Below, in pieces: positions 1-6,214 of a stretch of DNA of 11,096 nt (position 1 is its first letter; the number at the start of each line of letters is the position of its first letter). The translations under genes and the position numbers were made by a program. The DNA lies in NCBI GenBank assembly GCA_041600735.1, contig JBFIJN010000291.1:1-11096 (forward strand), read 5' to 3'. Below the pieces are notes generated by a model. It was not told where the DNA came from, made no database searches, and saw only the letters and a list, made by a program, of their open reading frames with translations. Source of the stretch: Paraliomyxa sp041600735 (GTDB lineage Bacteria > Myxococcota_A > Polyangia > Nannocystales > Nannocystaceae).

Positions 1-2
1 AT

Positions 3-326
3 CACGCCTGGCCGCTGGTGCGCTACGTGTTGGTCTCACGACTCGGCGTCGCGGCGGGAATGCTGGCCGACGAGGTCAGCTGGGACGACATCCTGCCGGT
101 GGCGCGGCGCCTGCAAGCGGCCTACCCCGGCTGGCGCCCGCTGGCGCAGGCCTACGTGCAGGCGCGACGACGATGGAGGGAGCTGCCGCTCGACGGAAGC
201 GGCGACGACGACGGCATGAAGTACATCCTCGACAACCTCGCACGCCTCGATGACACCCGCTGGAAGGAGCTCGACTTCGACATCGAGCTGGTCGCAGCCG
301 AGCCCGGGAGCAACCTCCATGACTGA
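3..326 (+). CDS. DUF1266 domain protein, C-terminal part (5' end outside window)
   Basis: The reading frame is open from the left edge to a TGA at 324-326, so only the last 107 residues are present and the true start lies upstream. A GTG at 18 is probably internal. The visible part begins with a W-x-L-V-R stretch, then a Gly/Ala segment, a W-D-x-I-L-P segment, a R-R-L-Q-A segment and a W-x-x-L-x-x-x-Y segment. From memory this resembles the C-terminal half of DUF1266 proteins (the Escherichia coli YbeU/YbeR group), whose function is unknown. The tail is acidic and ends in N-L-H-D. The stop overlaps the start of the rRNA methyltransferase gene by 8 bp, so the two are probably co-transcribed and translationally coupled. 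The family call is by pattern recall only. Confidence 0.68.
   Translation, partial: HAWPLVRYVLVSRLGVAAGMLADEVSWDDILPVARRLQAAYPGWRPLAQAYVQARRRWRELPLDGSGDDDGMKYILDNLARLDDTRWKELDFDIELVAAEPGSNLHD
306..310 (+). promoter_or_regulatory. Shine-Dalgarno-like site that decides the rlmD start
   Basis: GGGAG lies 8 nt before the ATG at 319. It supports 319 over the in-frame ATG at 250. It contrasts with the solitary genes of this window, which have no comparable site. Confidence 0.6.
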
Positions 327-1575
327 TCGAAGTGGTCGCGGCCGTCGTCGCCGTCGCAAGGGTCCACCGATGCCGCCGCCCGCCCCTGGCCACGAAGAGG
401 GGCAGGAGGTCGAGGTCACCATCGACGAGCTCGCCCCCAAGGGCGATGGCGTGGGCCCGCTGGGCGACAAGCGGGCCTTCGTCTCGCGCACGATCCCCGG
501 CGAGCGCGTGCGGGTGAAGATCCGCCGCCACCGTCGCGAGTGGATCGCGGTCGATCTGCTCGAGGTGGTCGAGCCCTCGCCCGATCGCGTCGAGCCGCGC
601 TGCCCCTTGTTCGAACAGTGCAGCGGCTGTCAGCTCCAGCACGTGGCTTACCCGCGGCAGCTCGCGCTCAAGCAGGCCTTGGTCCGCCGGCAGCTCCGCG
701 AGCACGGCGGCTTCGAAGCGGGTCCGGTCAACGAGGTGCTCGGCGCCGACGAGCCCTGGTACTACCGCAACCACGGCCGCTTCACGGTCAAGGACGGACA
801 CCTCGGGTTCGTGCGCCACTTTCGGCGCGAGTTCCTGCCGGTGCCGCACTGCTACATCATGGAGCGCCGCATCAACGAGGTGATGGGCCAGCTCGACGGG
901 CGCCTGCAGGGGGCCACCCAGTGCAACGTGCGCGTGGGTGGGCCAGCACGATCGCTGATGATCCAGCCCAAGCTCGCGCAGGTCGCCGACGTGCTGCCGA
1001 GCGGTCAGGCCGCGCTCGAAGAGGAGCTGCTGGGCCGCCGCTTTCGCGTGTCGGCGGCCTCGTTCTTCCAGGTCAATCGCGCCCAGGCCGAGCGCCTGAT
1101 CACGCTGGTCCGCGAGCGCGTGAGCAGCGGACCCAGCGGCGTGGTGGTCGACGCCTACGGTGGGGTGGGCACATTTGCCGTGCTGCTCTCGCCCCACGTG
1201 GGCAAAGTGATCAGCATCGAGGAGTCCGGGCCAGCCGTGCAAGACGCCCGCATCAACGTCGAGGGGCTGACCAACATCGAGCTCGTGCTGGGCAAGACCG
1301 AAGAAGTGCTGGCCGGCATCCCCGGGCCGGTCGACGCGATCGTGCTCGATCCTCCGCGCAGCGGCTGCCAGCCCGAGGCTCTTCACGCCGTCATCGCGCA
1401 CGGGCCGCGGCGCGTGGTCTATGTTTCGTGTGATCCCGAGTCGCTCGCGCGGGACCTGCGAGTGCTGGTCGACGCGGGCTATGAGCTGCTCGAGGTGCAG
1501 CCCGTCGACATGTTCCCGCACACGCACCACATCGAGTGCGTGGCTACGCTGCAGCGCGCGAGCCTCGAGGGGTGA
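319..1575 (+). CDS. rlmD: 23S rRNA (uracil-5-)-methyltransferase, RlmD/RlmCD (RumA) type
   Basis: This 418-residue protein should transfer a methyl group from S-adenosylmethionine to C5 of a uridine in 23S rRNA. After an Arg-rich, Pro-rich N-terminus (about 1-27) comes a TRAM RNA-binding domain (about 28-90). The [4Fe-4S] ligands are C95, C101, C104 and C178, matching the C-x5-C-x2-C-xn-C layout of E. coli RlmD. The SAM-binding motif is D-A-Y-G-G-V-G-T (278-285). D344-P-P-R is the catalytic-domain motif, C371 in S-C-D-P is the expected nucleophile, and E406 in H-H-I-E is the expected general base. The ATG at 319 was chosen because GGGAG (306-310) lies 8 nt upstream and the TRAM domain follows directly; an in-frame ATG at 250 lies inside the previous gene. 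Length is close to E. coli RlmD (433 aa). Target position (U1939, U747 or both, or tRNA as in TrmA relatives) cannot be settled from sequence. Confidence 0.93.
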   Translation: MTDRSGRGRRRRRKGPPMPPPAPGHEEGQEVEVTIDELAPKGDGVGPLGDKRAFVSRTIPGERVRVKIRRHRREWIAVDLLEVVEPSPDRVEPRCPLFEQCSGCQLQHVAYPRQLALKQALVRRQLREHGGFEAGPVNEVLGADEPWYYRNHGRFTVKDGHLGFVRHFRREFLPVPHCYIMERRINEVMGQLDGRLQGATQCNVRVGGPARSLMIQPKLAQVADVLPSGQAALEEELLGRRFRVSAASFFQVNRAQAERLITLVRERVSSGPSGVVVDAYGGVGTFAVLLSPHVGKVISIEESGPAVQDARINVEGLTNIELVLGKTEEVLAGIPGPVDAIVLDPPRSGCQPEALHAVIAHGPRRVVYVSCDPESLARDLRVLVDAGYELLEVQPVDMFPHTHHIECVATLQRASLEG

Positions 1576-1606
1576 ACGGTGGCCCGGTCCGTGTCATGAT
1601 TGTCTC
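1572..1606 (+). promoter_or_regulatory. Candidate promoter of the DUF2378 gene, possibly leaderless
   Basis: GTGAAC (1572-1577, compare TTGACA) and CATGAT (1595-1600, compare TATAAT) are separated by 17 bp. The GTG start at 1607 follows the second element after 6 nt, which would put the transcript start at or next to the start codon. No Shine-Dalgarno sequence is visible. The element overlaps the stop codon of rlmD. Seen by eye only. Confidence 0.4.
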
Positions 1607-2176
1607 GTGCAGGTCACGGGCAGTGTGCTGCGGGCGCGCACCTTGTTCATCAAGGCGCAGGGCGAGGACGCCTGGCCCCGCGTGGTCGAGGCGCTGCAGC
1701 CCACGACCCGCGAGGCCACGGCCGTAGGGTTTCTCGAGACACGCTGGTATCCGTACGACCTGCTGCTCGACCTGACGACCACCGCCGATCGGGTGCTGGG
1801 GCAGGGTGATCTGGCCCTCTGCCACGAGATGGGCCGCTACTCCTGCAATGTCACCCTCACGACGGTGCACCGCTTGTTGCTCAAGTTCGGCAACCTGGGG
1901 CACCTGGTGGACCGTGCTGCAACCGCGTGGCGGACGCAGTTCGACACCGGGGAGTTCCTCGTGCACGAGAGCAGCCGCGACCTCTACATCTTCGAGCTGC
2001 GCGGCGTGCCCAAGCCCCATCGAGCCCACTGCGCGGCCGTGACCGGCTGGATGGAGCGGGCCGCCGAGCTCTCGGGCGAGGACGAGTTCACCTGGGAAGA
2101 GAAGTGCAAGACCCAGGGCGACGCATACTGCATGTGGACGTTCACGCGCACGCAGGCCAAGTTCCCCGGGCGGTAG
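1607..2176 (+). CDS. DUF2378 (TIGR02265-like) family protein
   Basis: This is a 189-residue soluble protein without signal peptide or membrane segment. It follows the layout I recall for the DUF2378/TIGR02265 family, which is expanded in myxobacteria: an opening 'V-x-G-S-V-L-x-A-R' strand; a 'W-Y-P-Y-D-L-L-L-D-L' segment near 46-55; a 'G-R-Y-S-C-N-V-T-L-T-T-V-H-R' segment; a W-R-T-x-F-D-T-G segment in the middle; then 'V-T-G-W-M-E-R-A-A-E-L' and a final 'C-K-T-Q-G-D-A-Y-C-M-W' element like the tails of V4R/heme-NO-binding-type domains. The biochemical role of the family is not known to me; ligand or sensory binding is only a guess. The GTG at 1607 starts the protein at the first conserved strand; a GTG at 1625 would cut into it. 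It lies 31 bp after rlmD but has its own promoter-like element. The family membership is fairly sure, the function unknown. Confidence 0.82.
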   Translation: MQVTGSVLRARTLFIKAQGEDAWPRVVEALQPTTREATAVGFLETRWYPYDLLLDLTTTADRVLGQGDLALCHEMGRYSCNVTLTTVHRLLLKFGNLGHLVDRAATAWRTQFDTGEFLVHESSRDLYIFELRGVPKPHRAHCAAVTGWMERAAELSGEDEFTWEEKCKTQGDAYCMWTFTRTQAKFPGR

Positions 2177-2265
2177 ACAGCGGAGCGCCCGCGGCTGTGC
2201 GAGGACCTGCGCGCTCGCCCCTCCTCGATCGTTGCACGCCCGTTTCATTGCGTGGCTCGGCGACC

Positions 2266-2280
2266 TGGTAATCTGGTGTT
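2266..2280 (+). promoter_or_regulatory. Candidate extended -10 promoter of the alpha/beta hydrolase gene
   Basis: TGG followed by TAATCT (2269-2274) matches an extended -10 element. A possible -35, TTGCGT (2248-2253), sits at a short 15 bp spacing. Transcription would be expected to begin about 2280-2282. The TAATCT hexamer contains the in-frame TAA that ends the upstream reading frame, so the protein cannot start before 2272. Confidence 0.4.
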
Positions 2281-2319
2281 CTGTCCATTCTCACCGATCC
2301 CGTAGCGCTCGCCGAGCGC

Positions 2320-3276
2320 TTGCTCGCTGCGCTTCCCGACCGCCGCGACGACGCGCTCGCGGTGCTCAATGGCATGCTGGGGGATCGGCTCGAGGCCGCC
2401 GGCTCGGCGCTCGCGACCCGCATGACGCTGCTCGATCGAAGCGGCGTCGAGCTGAGGACGGGCTCGCTCGCCAACTCGGCGCACGTGTGCGTGTTCGTGC
2501 ACGGGCTCTCGTCGACCGAGCGCCTGTGGCAACCCGAGCCCGAAGACGAGACCCATGTGGGCTACGGCCCTGCGCTCGCGCGGAGCCACGGTCTCACCCC
2601 CGTGTACATTCGCTACAACACGGGGCGTCACGTCTCGACCAACGGTCGCGAGCTCGCGGCCCGCATCGAGGCGCTCGGCGATGCCAACCCCGGGCTCGAG
2701 TCGATCACCCTCGTGGGTCACAGCATGGGCGGCCTGGTGATGCGCTCGGCGCTCCACTACGGGCTCGAGGCGAATCACGCATGGGTCTCGCGCGTGCGTA
2801 GGGCGCTGCTGCTCGGCTCGCCTTCGCATGGAGCGCCGCTCGAGCAGGTCGCCCATGTGGCCGCGTTCACGCTCGAGGCGATCTGGAACCCGTGGACCAA
2901 GATCATCGGCAAGGCGATCAACCTGCGCAGCGCGGGGATCAAGGATCTGCGCCACGGGTACGTGCTCGACGAGGACTGGCGCCATCGCGACGTCGATGTG
3001 CTGGCGCTCCGCAAGCCGCGAACCCCCAACGCTCCACCCGACGTGCGCTGGTGGGTGGCGCTCGGGCGGCTCGGCGCGGCCGGGAACGCACTCGGCAGCG
3101 CGCTCGGTGATGGCATGGTGCGCCAGGCCAGCGCTCGCGGCGTGGGCCTGGGCAGCCCCGAAGGCGTGCTTCCCGAGGCCACGGTGCACGAGTTCGAGGG
3201 CATCTCGCACGTGGCGCTGCTGTGGACGCCGGCCGTGCTCGAGTGGATCACCCACGAGTGGTCCACCGGCCGCTAG
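2320..3276 (+). CDS. Alpha/beta hydrolase, PGAP1/lipase-like serine esterase
   Basis: This probable cytoplasmic esterase or lipase has 318 residues when counted from TTG 2320. The N-terminal helix region leads to F-V-H-G-L-S-S-T-E, the HG oxyanion-hole motif of alpha/beta hydrolases. The nucleophile elbow is G-H-S-M-G-G with S135. D264 in L-G-D-G-M-V and H297 in I-S-H-V-A-L are the likely acid and base. 'G-S-P-S-H-G-A-P' after the elbow is typical of PGAP1-like and triacylglycerol-lipase-like proteins. No signal peptide or membrane segment is seen. The substrate is unknown. The start is uncertain: an in-frame stop at 2269 blocks extension, and between it and GTG 2362 only CTG 2281 and TTG 2320 are reasonable. 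CTG 2281 would add 13 residues and sits 6 nt after a -10-like hexamer. TTG 2320 is given here as the conservative choice. Confidence 0.85.
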   Translation: MLAALPDRRDDALAVLNGMLGDRLEAAGSALATRMTLLDRSGVELRTGSLANSAHVCVFVHGLSSTERLWQPEPEDETHVGYGPALARSHGLTPVYIRYNTGRHVSTNGRELAARIEALGDANPGLESITLVGHSMGGLVMRSALHYGLEANHAWVSRVRRALLLGSPSHGAPLEQVAHVAAFTLEAIWNPWTKIIGKAINLRSAGIKDLRHGYVLDEDWRHRDVDVLALRKPRTPNAPPDVRWWVALGRLGAAGNALGSALGDGMVRQASARGVGLGSPEGVLPEATVHEFEGISHVALLWTPAVLEWITHEWSTGR

Positions 3277-3494
3277 CGCCCAGTGGTGCGCGAGGAGACT
3301 CGAGAAGGCATCCCACGATCCCGCTTTGGTGTGTGGCCTGCGGAAGATTGTGACGGGACTCGCAGAAGACGACGTGAGCGCTGCGTATGGCAGGAGCGCA
3401 CGCGTAGGATGCCGACTCGAGAATCACCGAGTCCATGGTCGACCCCCGGACCATCCTTCACGGGGCCCGTACTTTTTCTTTCGGCGGCGTCGGC
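3277..3494. other. Intergenic gap between convergent genes
   Basis: This 218 bp stretch separates the plus-strand hydrolase from the minus-strand lipoprotein. Short open frames cross it on both strands, but none has a convincing start or recognisable protein. The only structure seen is a weak terminator candidate near 3444-3481. It appears to be a plain tail-to-tail spacer. Confidence 0.5.
3444..3481 (+). terminator. Weak intrinsic terminator candidate after the hydrolase gene
   Basis: CCCCG (3444-3448) can pair with CGGGG (3461-3465) across a 12 nt loop. Alternatively ACGG (3460-3463) can pair with CCGT (3467-3470). Either is followed by TTTTTCTTT at 3473-3481, the clearest T-tract in the window. 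The stems are short and the T-tract is 2-7 nt away, so this is tentative. Confidence 0.3.
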
Positions 3495-4691
3495 TCACCC
3501 CTGGGGGGTGGTCAGCGGGGGCAGGTCGGTGCAGCCCCACTGAACGGCGTCGAGCACGACCGCGGTGTCGAAGTACGCGTCGCTGAGATCGAAGATCGCG
3601 AAGATGACCTGGATCTCCTCACCCGTGATCACCGGCGCGACGGTCTCCAGCCAGCGGGTTCCCGCGTGGCCGTCCATCGCGAACCCATCGAGCTCGGGGG
3701 CTACACACGGACTGCGGGTACACAGCGAGGAGTCGGCGTCGAGATAGTCGAGGAACACGCCGTTGATCGAGATCGGATTCCCCAGCTCGTCGAAGGAGAT
3801 GTTGCCGGTCCAGGCCTCGGACTCGAGCCAGGCGATGTACATGTCGTTCCAGGGCGAGCCCTGGCTGGTCCACATCGGATACTCGGCCGAGAAGAACGCA
3901 AACTGGTAGCGGAAAGCATCCGCACCCTCGGGCACCTTGGCCGACATGCGCAGCTCGGCATAGTCGTGGGCGCCATCGCCGGCGAACCACTGGTCCTGCA
4001 GGGTGTTCGAGCAGTCGCCAGTACCCACGAGCTGCGCATCGTCGGCGCAGGTGCGGACGGGGTCGACGCGATTCACGTCGATCGGAGCCGGGAGCACCGG
4101 TAGGCTGCCGCCCGCGTCGAAGGCCGTGCTGGGGCACAGCATCGGATCGCAGTGCAGGTCCTCGTGGGTCCGCGGCACGTCGGCGGCGCGGCCCGTAGAG
4201 AGGATGACCATGCGCTCGCCCTGCCGAGGCGTGTACTCGCCGTGGGTGCCGAGCAGCCCGCGATGCACGTAGAGCGCGGCCGGATCGCCGGTGAAGCTGG
4301 TGACGGCATCCATCGAGCCGGGACAGCCCACGCCCAGCGCGTGCCAGGGGTCGTCGTCGTTCTGATCGCAGGTCGTGCCCAGCGGGGCGAGGCACACCTT
4401 GGGGCCGTCGCCCGGGCCCACGTCCCACACCAGGGCCTCCGTGGTCGCGCCATCGCCCGACTCGTGCACGCCGATGGTGGTGCCACCGGTCCCCGGGTGG
4501 GCCGTCGTGCCCGAGGTCGAGATCATCGACCCCGTCTCGCCGCGGCCGGACTCGGCGGGGCCCTCGCTGGTGCTGCCGCCCGCGGTGAGCACGACGTTGG
4601 AGCCGACGAGGCCATGCACCTCGCATGCACCCACCAGCAAGAGCAAGACTGCTCCCGCCCGCTGTGCTCGCCCCACCCCCAGCGTCCCCAT
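3495..4691 (-). CDS. Lipoprotein with choice-of-anchor-L-like domain
   Basis: This 398-residue protein is predicted to be exported and lipid-anchored. A hydrophobic run L-L-L-L-V-G-A precedes the lipobox cysteine C23. A Thr/Ser/Gly-rich linker of roughly 80-90 residues follows. A Cys-containing middle region opens with V-C-L-A-P-L-G-T-T-C. The C-terminal part (about 200-395) carries D-Y-A-E-L-R, F-A-F-F-S-A-E-Y-P, an N-D-M-Y segment and T-G-N-I-S-F-D-E-L-G-N-P-I-S-I-N. This is the signature I recall for choice-of-anchor L domains, found in secreted or surface proteins with varied anchors. Its exact role is unknown; a surface or adhesive role is inference. ATG 4691 is preferred, but GTG 4694 is adjacent and equally possible. 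No Shine-Dalgarno is seen. A perfect 6-bp hairpin (3496-3510, loop TGG) overlaps the last codons and stop. The gene lies 66 bp downstream of the TPR membrane-protein gene and may be the last gene of that operon or separately transcribed. Confidence 0.78.
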   Translation of the reverse strand: MGTLGVGRAQRAGAVLLLLVGACEVHGLVGSNVVLTAGGSTSEGPAESGRGETGSMISTSGTTAHPGTGGTTIGVHESGDGATTEALVWDVGPGDGPKVCLAPLGTTCDQNDDDPWHALGVGCPGSMDAVTSFTGDPAALYVHRGLLGTHGEYTPRQGERMVILSTGRAADVPRTHEDLHCDPMLCPSTAFDAGGSLPVLPAPIDVNRVDPVRTCADDAQLVGTGDCSNTLQDQWFAGDGAHDYAELRMSAKVPEGADAFRYQFAFFSAEYPMWTSQGSPWNDMYIAWLESEAWTGNISFDELGNPISINGVFLDYLDADSSLCTRSPCVAPELDGFAMDGHAGTRWLETVAPVITGEEIQVIFAIFDLSDAYFDTAVVLDAVQWGCTDLPPLTTPQG

Positions 4692-4704
4692 CACCGCGAG
4701 TGGA

Positions 4705-4710
4705 ACGATA
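4705..4710 (-). promoter_or_regulatory. Candidate -10 element for the choice-of-anchor-L lipoprotein
   Basis: On the minus strand TATCGT lies 10 nt before GTG 4694 and 13 nt before ATG 4691. No good -35 is seen 17 bp further upstream and no Shine-Dalgarno lies between. It suggests separate transcription with a very short leader. Confidence 0.3.
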
Positions 4711-4757
4711 ACGCGTGCGCGAGCGAGGAGCGAGGCCCTTCGCGAGCCCTCGAGATC

Positions 4758-5624
4758 CTACTCGTACGCCAATGCCCGACGCACCGCAGCGGCATGCGCT
4801 CCTCGCCCATACTCGGCGAGGAAGGGTGCGGCGCGCTCCTCCGCCTCCTTGGTGCGGCCAAGCGCAACCAGGGCCCGGATCGCGAGCGCCTTGCGGTCCT
4901 CGACGAGCTGCCCGCCGGGGAAGTCATGCTCGGCCTGGTCGGCCAGCGCCAGTGCACGGGCCGGGTCGCGGGCGAGGTTGGATCGCGCCTTGGCCACGAG
5001 CTTGGCCTCGCGCAGCACGCTATCGGCGGAGCCCGGATCGGCAGGCTCGGCGGGAGTCGGTCGCGGGCGAGCCTCGCGGTGGCGCGGCTCGGGGCGCGGG
5101 TCCGCGTGCACCTCGGTCGGGCGGGGATCGTCTTGGAGATCGTCCGCGGTCTCCGCGGGCGTGACGTCGGTGGGCGTGACGTCGGTGGGCGTGACGTCGG
5201 TGGGCGTGACGTCGACGGCCGCCGGGGTGCTCGGCGTCGGCGCGGCGGGGTGCGGGAGCGTGGCTTCGGGCGTGGCCTTGGCGCGGGGTTGCGGCTCGGG
5301 CTTGGCGAGCGGCGAGCGGGCGACCACTGGAGCTTCGACTCGATCCCCTTCGTCGGATCCGGGCGTCGTCGCCCCTAGGCCGAGCCACAAGGCCACGCCC
5401 ACGGCGAGGCCTGCGCCCACCCCAACCTTGACCAGCAACGAGGTGCCCGCGACCACCGTCGTGCTGGCGGTGACGGTCGCAGTGGCGCTCTTCAGCCTGG
5501 CGAGCCCACCGACGAGATCGAGCCCGTGCAGCTGCACCTGATCGGCCGCGGCGTGCCCGAGGTCGCTACGTAGCGCGGCGGAGGTCGCGGGGTCTTCGAA
5601 CAAACGAACGGGGTCGCGGGTCAT
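4758..5624 (-). CDS. Single-span membrane protein with TPR-like tail, putative ECF partner
   Basis: This 288-residue protein has four parts. A cytoplasmic N-terminus (about 1-65) begins with a D-P-x-R-L-F-E-D-P-A-T-S segment and charged helices. One hydrophobic Gly/Val/Leu-rich span covers about 67-84. A long Pro/Thr/Ala/Arg-rich linker (about 88-200) includes the V-T-P-T-D repeat. The C-terminal helical region (about 203-288) has the spacing of TPR repeats, with A-R-D-P-A-R-A-L-A-L-A and L-G-R-T-K-E-A-E-E-R-A. By architecture the tail should be periplasmic. The ATG overlaps the sigma factor stop (ATGA), implying coupled translation and 1:1 partnership. The position is that of an anti-sigma factor, but no zinc-type H-x3-C-x2-C motif is present. 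From memory, similar proteins sit beside ECF sigma genes in Polyangia. An anti-sigma or signal-relay role is inferred. Confidence 0.78.
   Translation of the reverse strand: MTRDPVRLFEDPATSAALRSDLGHAAADQVQLHGLDLVGGLARLKSATATVTASTTVVAGTSLLVKVGVGAGLAVGVALWLGLGATTPGSDEGDRVEAPVVARSPLAKPEPQPRAKATPEATLPHPAAPTPSTPAAVDVTPTDVTPTDVTPTDVTPAETADDLQDDPRPTEVHADPRPEPRHREARPRPTPAEPADPGSADSVLREAKLVAKARSNLARDPARALALADQAEHDFPGGQLVEDRKALAIRALVALGRTKEAEERAAPFLAEYGRGAHAAAVRRALAYE
5157..5214 (-). repeat. 15-bp in-frame tandem repeat coding V-T-P-T-D
   Basis: Three perfect 15-bp copies lie at 5161-5205 (plus-strand unit GTGACGTCGGTGGGC). They are flanked by a 4-nt partial copy before and a 9-nt partial copy after. 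The unit is five codons, so copy-number change would lengthen or shorten the periplasmic linker (about residues 136-156) without frameshift. Confidence 0.9.
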
Positions 5625-6193
5625 GCGCGCACTCCTGCTACCTTTCCAGGCGGCACGTTGCTCGCGGACGAGGAGTCGTCGGCGAGGCGATCGTGGGCGC
5701 GGCTGAAGTCACGACGGGCGGAGTGGAGCCGGGAGTACACGGTCCCCACGGGGATGCCGAGGCCGGCCGCGATGTTGTCGCAGCTCTCGCCTTCGAGCTC
5801 GTAGAGGATGAACACGGTGCGCTTCTCGGGCGTGAGGGTCTCGAGCGCCGACTGCACCCGGGCCAGAGCTTGGCGCTTCTCGGTGCGCTCGCTGGGCGAG
5901 CTGGCGTGGGAAGGTGCAACGGTGACGGTCTCGATGTCGGGGTCTTCGAGCTTGCGTCGCGTCTTCTTGCGTCGATCGGAGAACACCCGAAACGAGATCT
6001 CCGCGAGCCAGGTCGTGGGCTTGGCGCGGCCCAAGATGAAGCCACCGCGGCGGTGCGCGACCAAGAACACTTCTTGGGTGAGATCGGGGACGTCTTGGCC
6101 ATGGGCTCCCAAGCGCAGCAAGAACCGGGCGACGAAGCTGGCGTGTGCGCGATAGAGCGCGGCCGCATCGAGGTGTTGGCTCTCGCCTTCCAT
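5621..6193 (-). CDS. ECF-type RNA polymerase sigma factor
   Basis: This 190-residue protein should direct RNA polymerase core to a small regulon. Region 2 (about 13-80) contains the L-Y-R-A-H-A-S-F-V-A-R-F start, the D-V-P-D-L-T-Q-E-V-F-L-V-A core-binding segment and a W-L-A-E-I-S-F-R-V segment before an R-R-K-K-T-R-R-K basic patch. Region 4 (about 115-165) has L-T-P-E-K-R-T-V-F-I-L-Y and the helix-turn-helix I-P-V-G-T-V-Y-S-R-L-H-S-A-R. It has no region 1.1 or 3 and no C-terminal SnoaL-type extension. The start at 6193 has a GAGGGG-like Shine-Dalgarno 7 nt upstream. It lies 21 bp after the barrel-protein gene, and its stop overlaps the start of the TPR membrane protein. The trio is almost certainly one transcript. 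Target promoters are unknown, so autoregulation cannot be judged. Confidence 0.95.
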   Translation of the reverse strand: MEGESQHLDAAALYRAHASFVARFLLRLGAHGQDVPDLTQEVFLVAHRRGGFILGRAKPTTWLAEISFRVFSDRRKKTRRKLEDPDIETVTVAPSHASSPSERTEKRQALARVQSALETLTPEKRTVFILYELEGESCDNIAAGLGIPVGTVYSRLHSARRDFSRAHDRLADDSSSASNVPPGKVAGVRA

Positions 6194-6197
6194 GGCC

Positions 6198-6207
6198 CAG
6201 CCCCTCA
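6198..6207 (-). promoter_or_regulatory. Shine-Dalgarno-like site of the sigma factor gene
   Basis: In the 21 bp between the barrel-protein stop and the sigma start, the minus strand reads GAGGGG about 7 nt before the ATG. This fits re-initiation inside a polycistronic transcript. Confidence 0.5.
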
Positions 6208-6214
6208 GCGTCCT

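Noticed and set aside
76..1530. Long minus-strand open frame (484 codons) antisense to rlmD
   Set aside because: The protein has no recognisable motifs and is His/Asp/Arg-rich, as expected for the antisense of a GC-rich gene; the plus strand carries all catalytic residues of the methyltransferase.
2177..2198. Hairpin ACAGC...GCTGT immediately after the DUF2378 stop
   Set aside because: Only 5 bp with a 12 nt loop and no T-tract; not strong enough to call a terminator.
3273..3586. Short open frames in the convergent gap and beyond, for example at 3283-3543
   Set aside because: No Shine-Dalgarno or promoter-like element, Arg/Ser-rich composition and overlap with the terminator candidate and lipoprotein 3' end.
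4152..5541. Two long plus-strand open frames (about 390-410 codons) across the lipoprotein and TPR membrane-protein genes
   Set aside because: Compositionally biased antisense frames, without starts or motifs. The minus strand has a lipobox, a membrane span and an overlap with the sigma gene.
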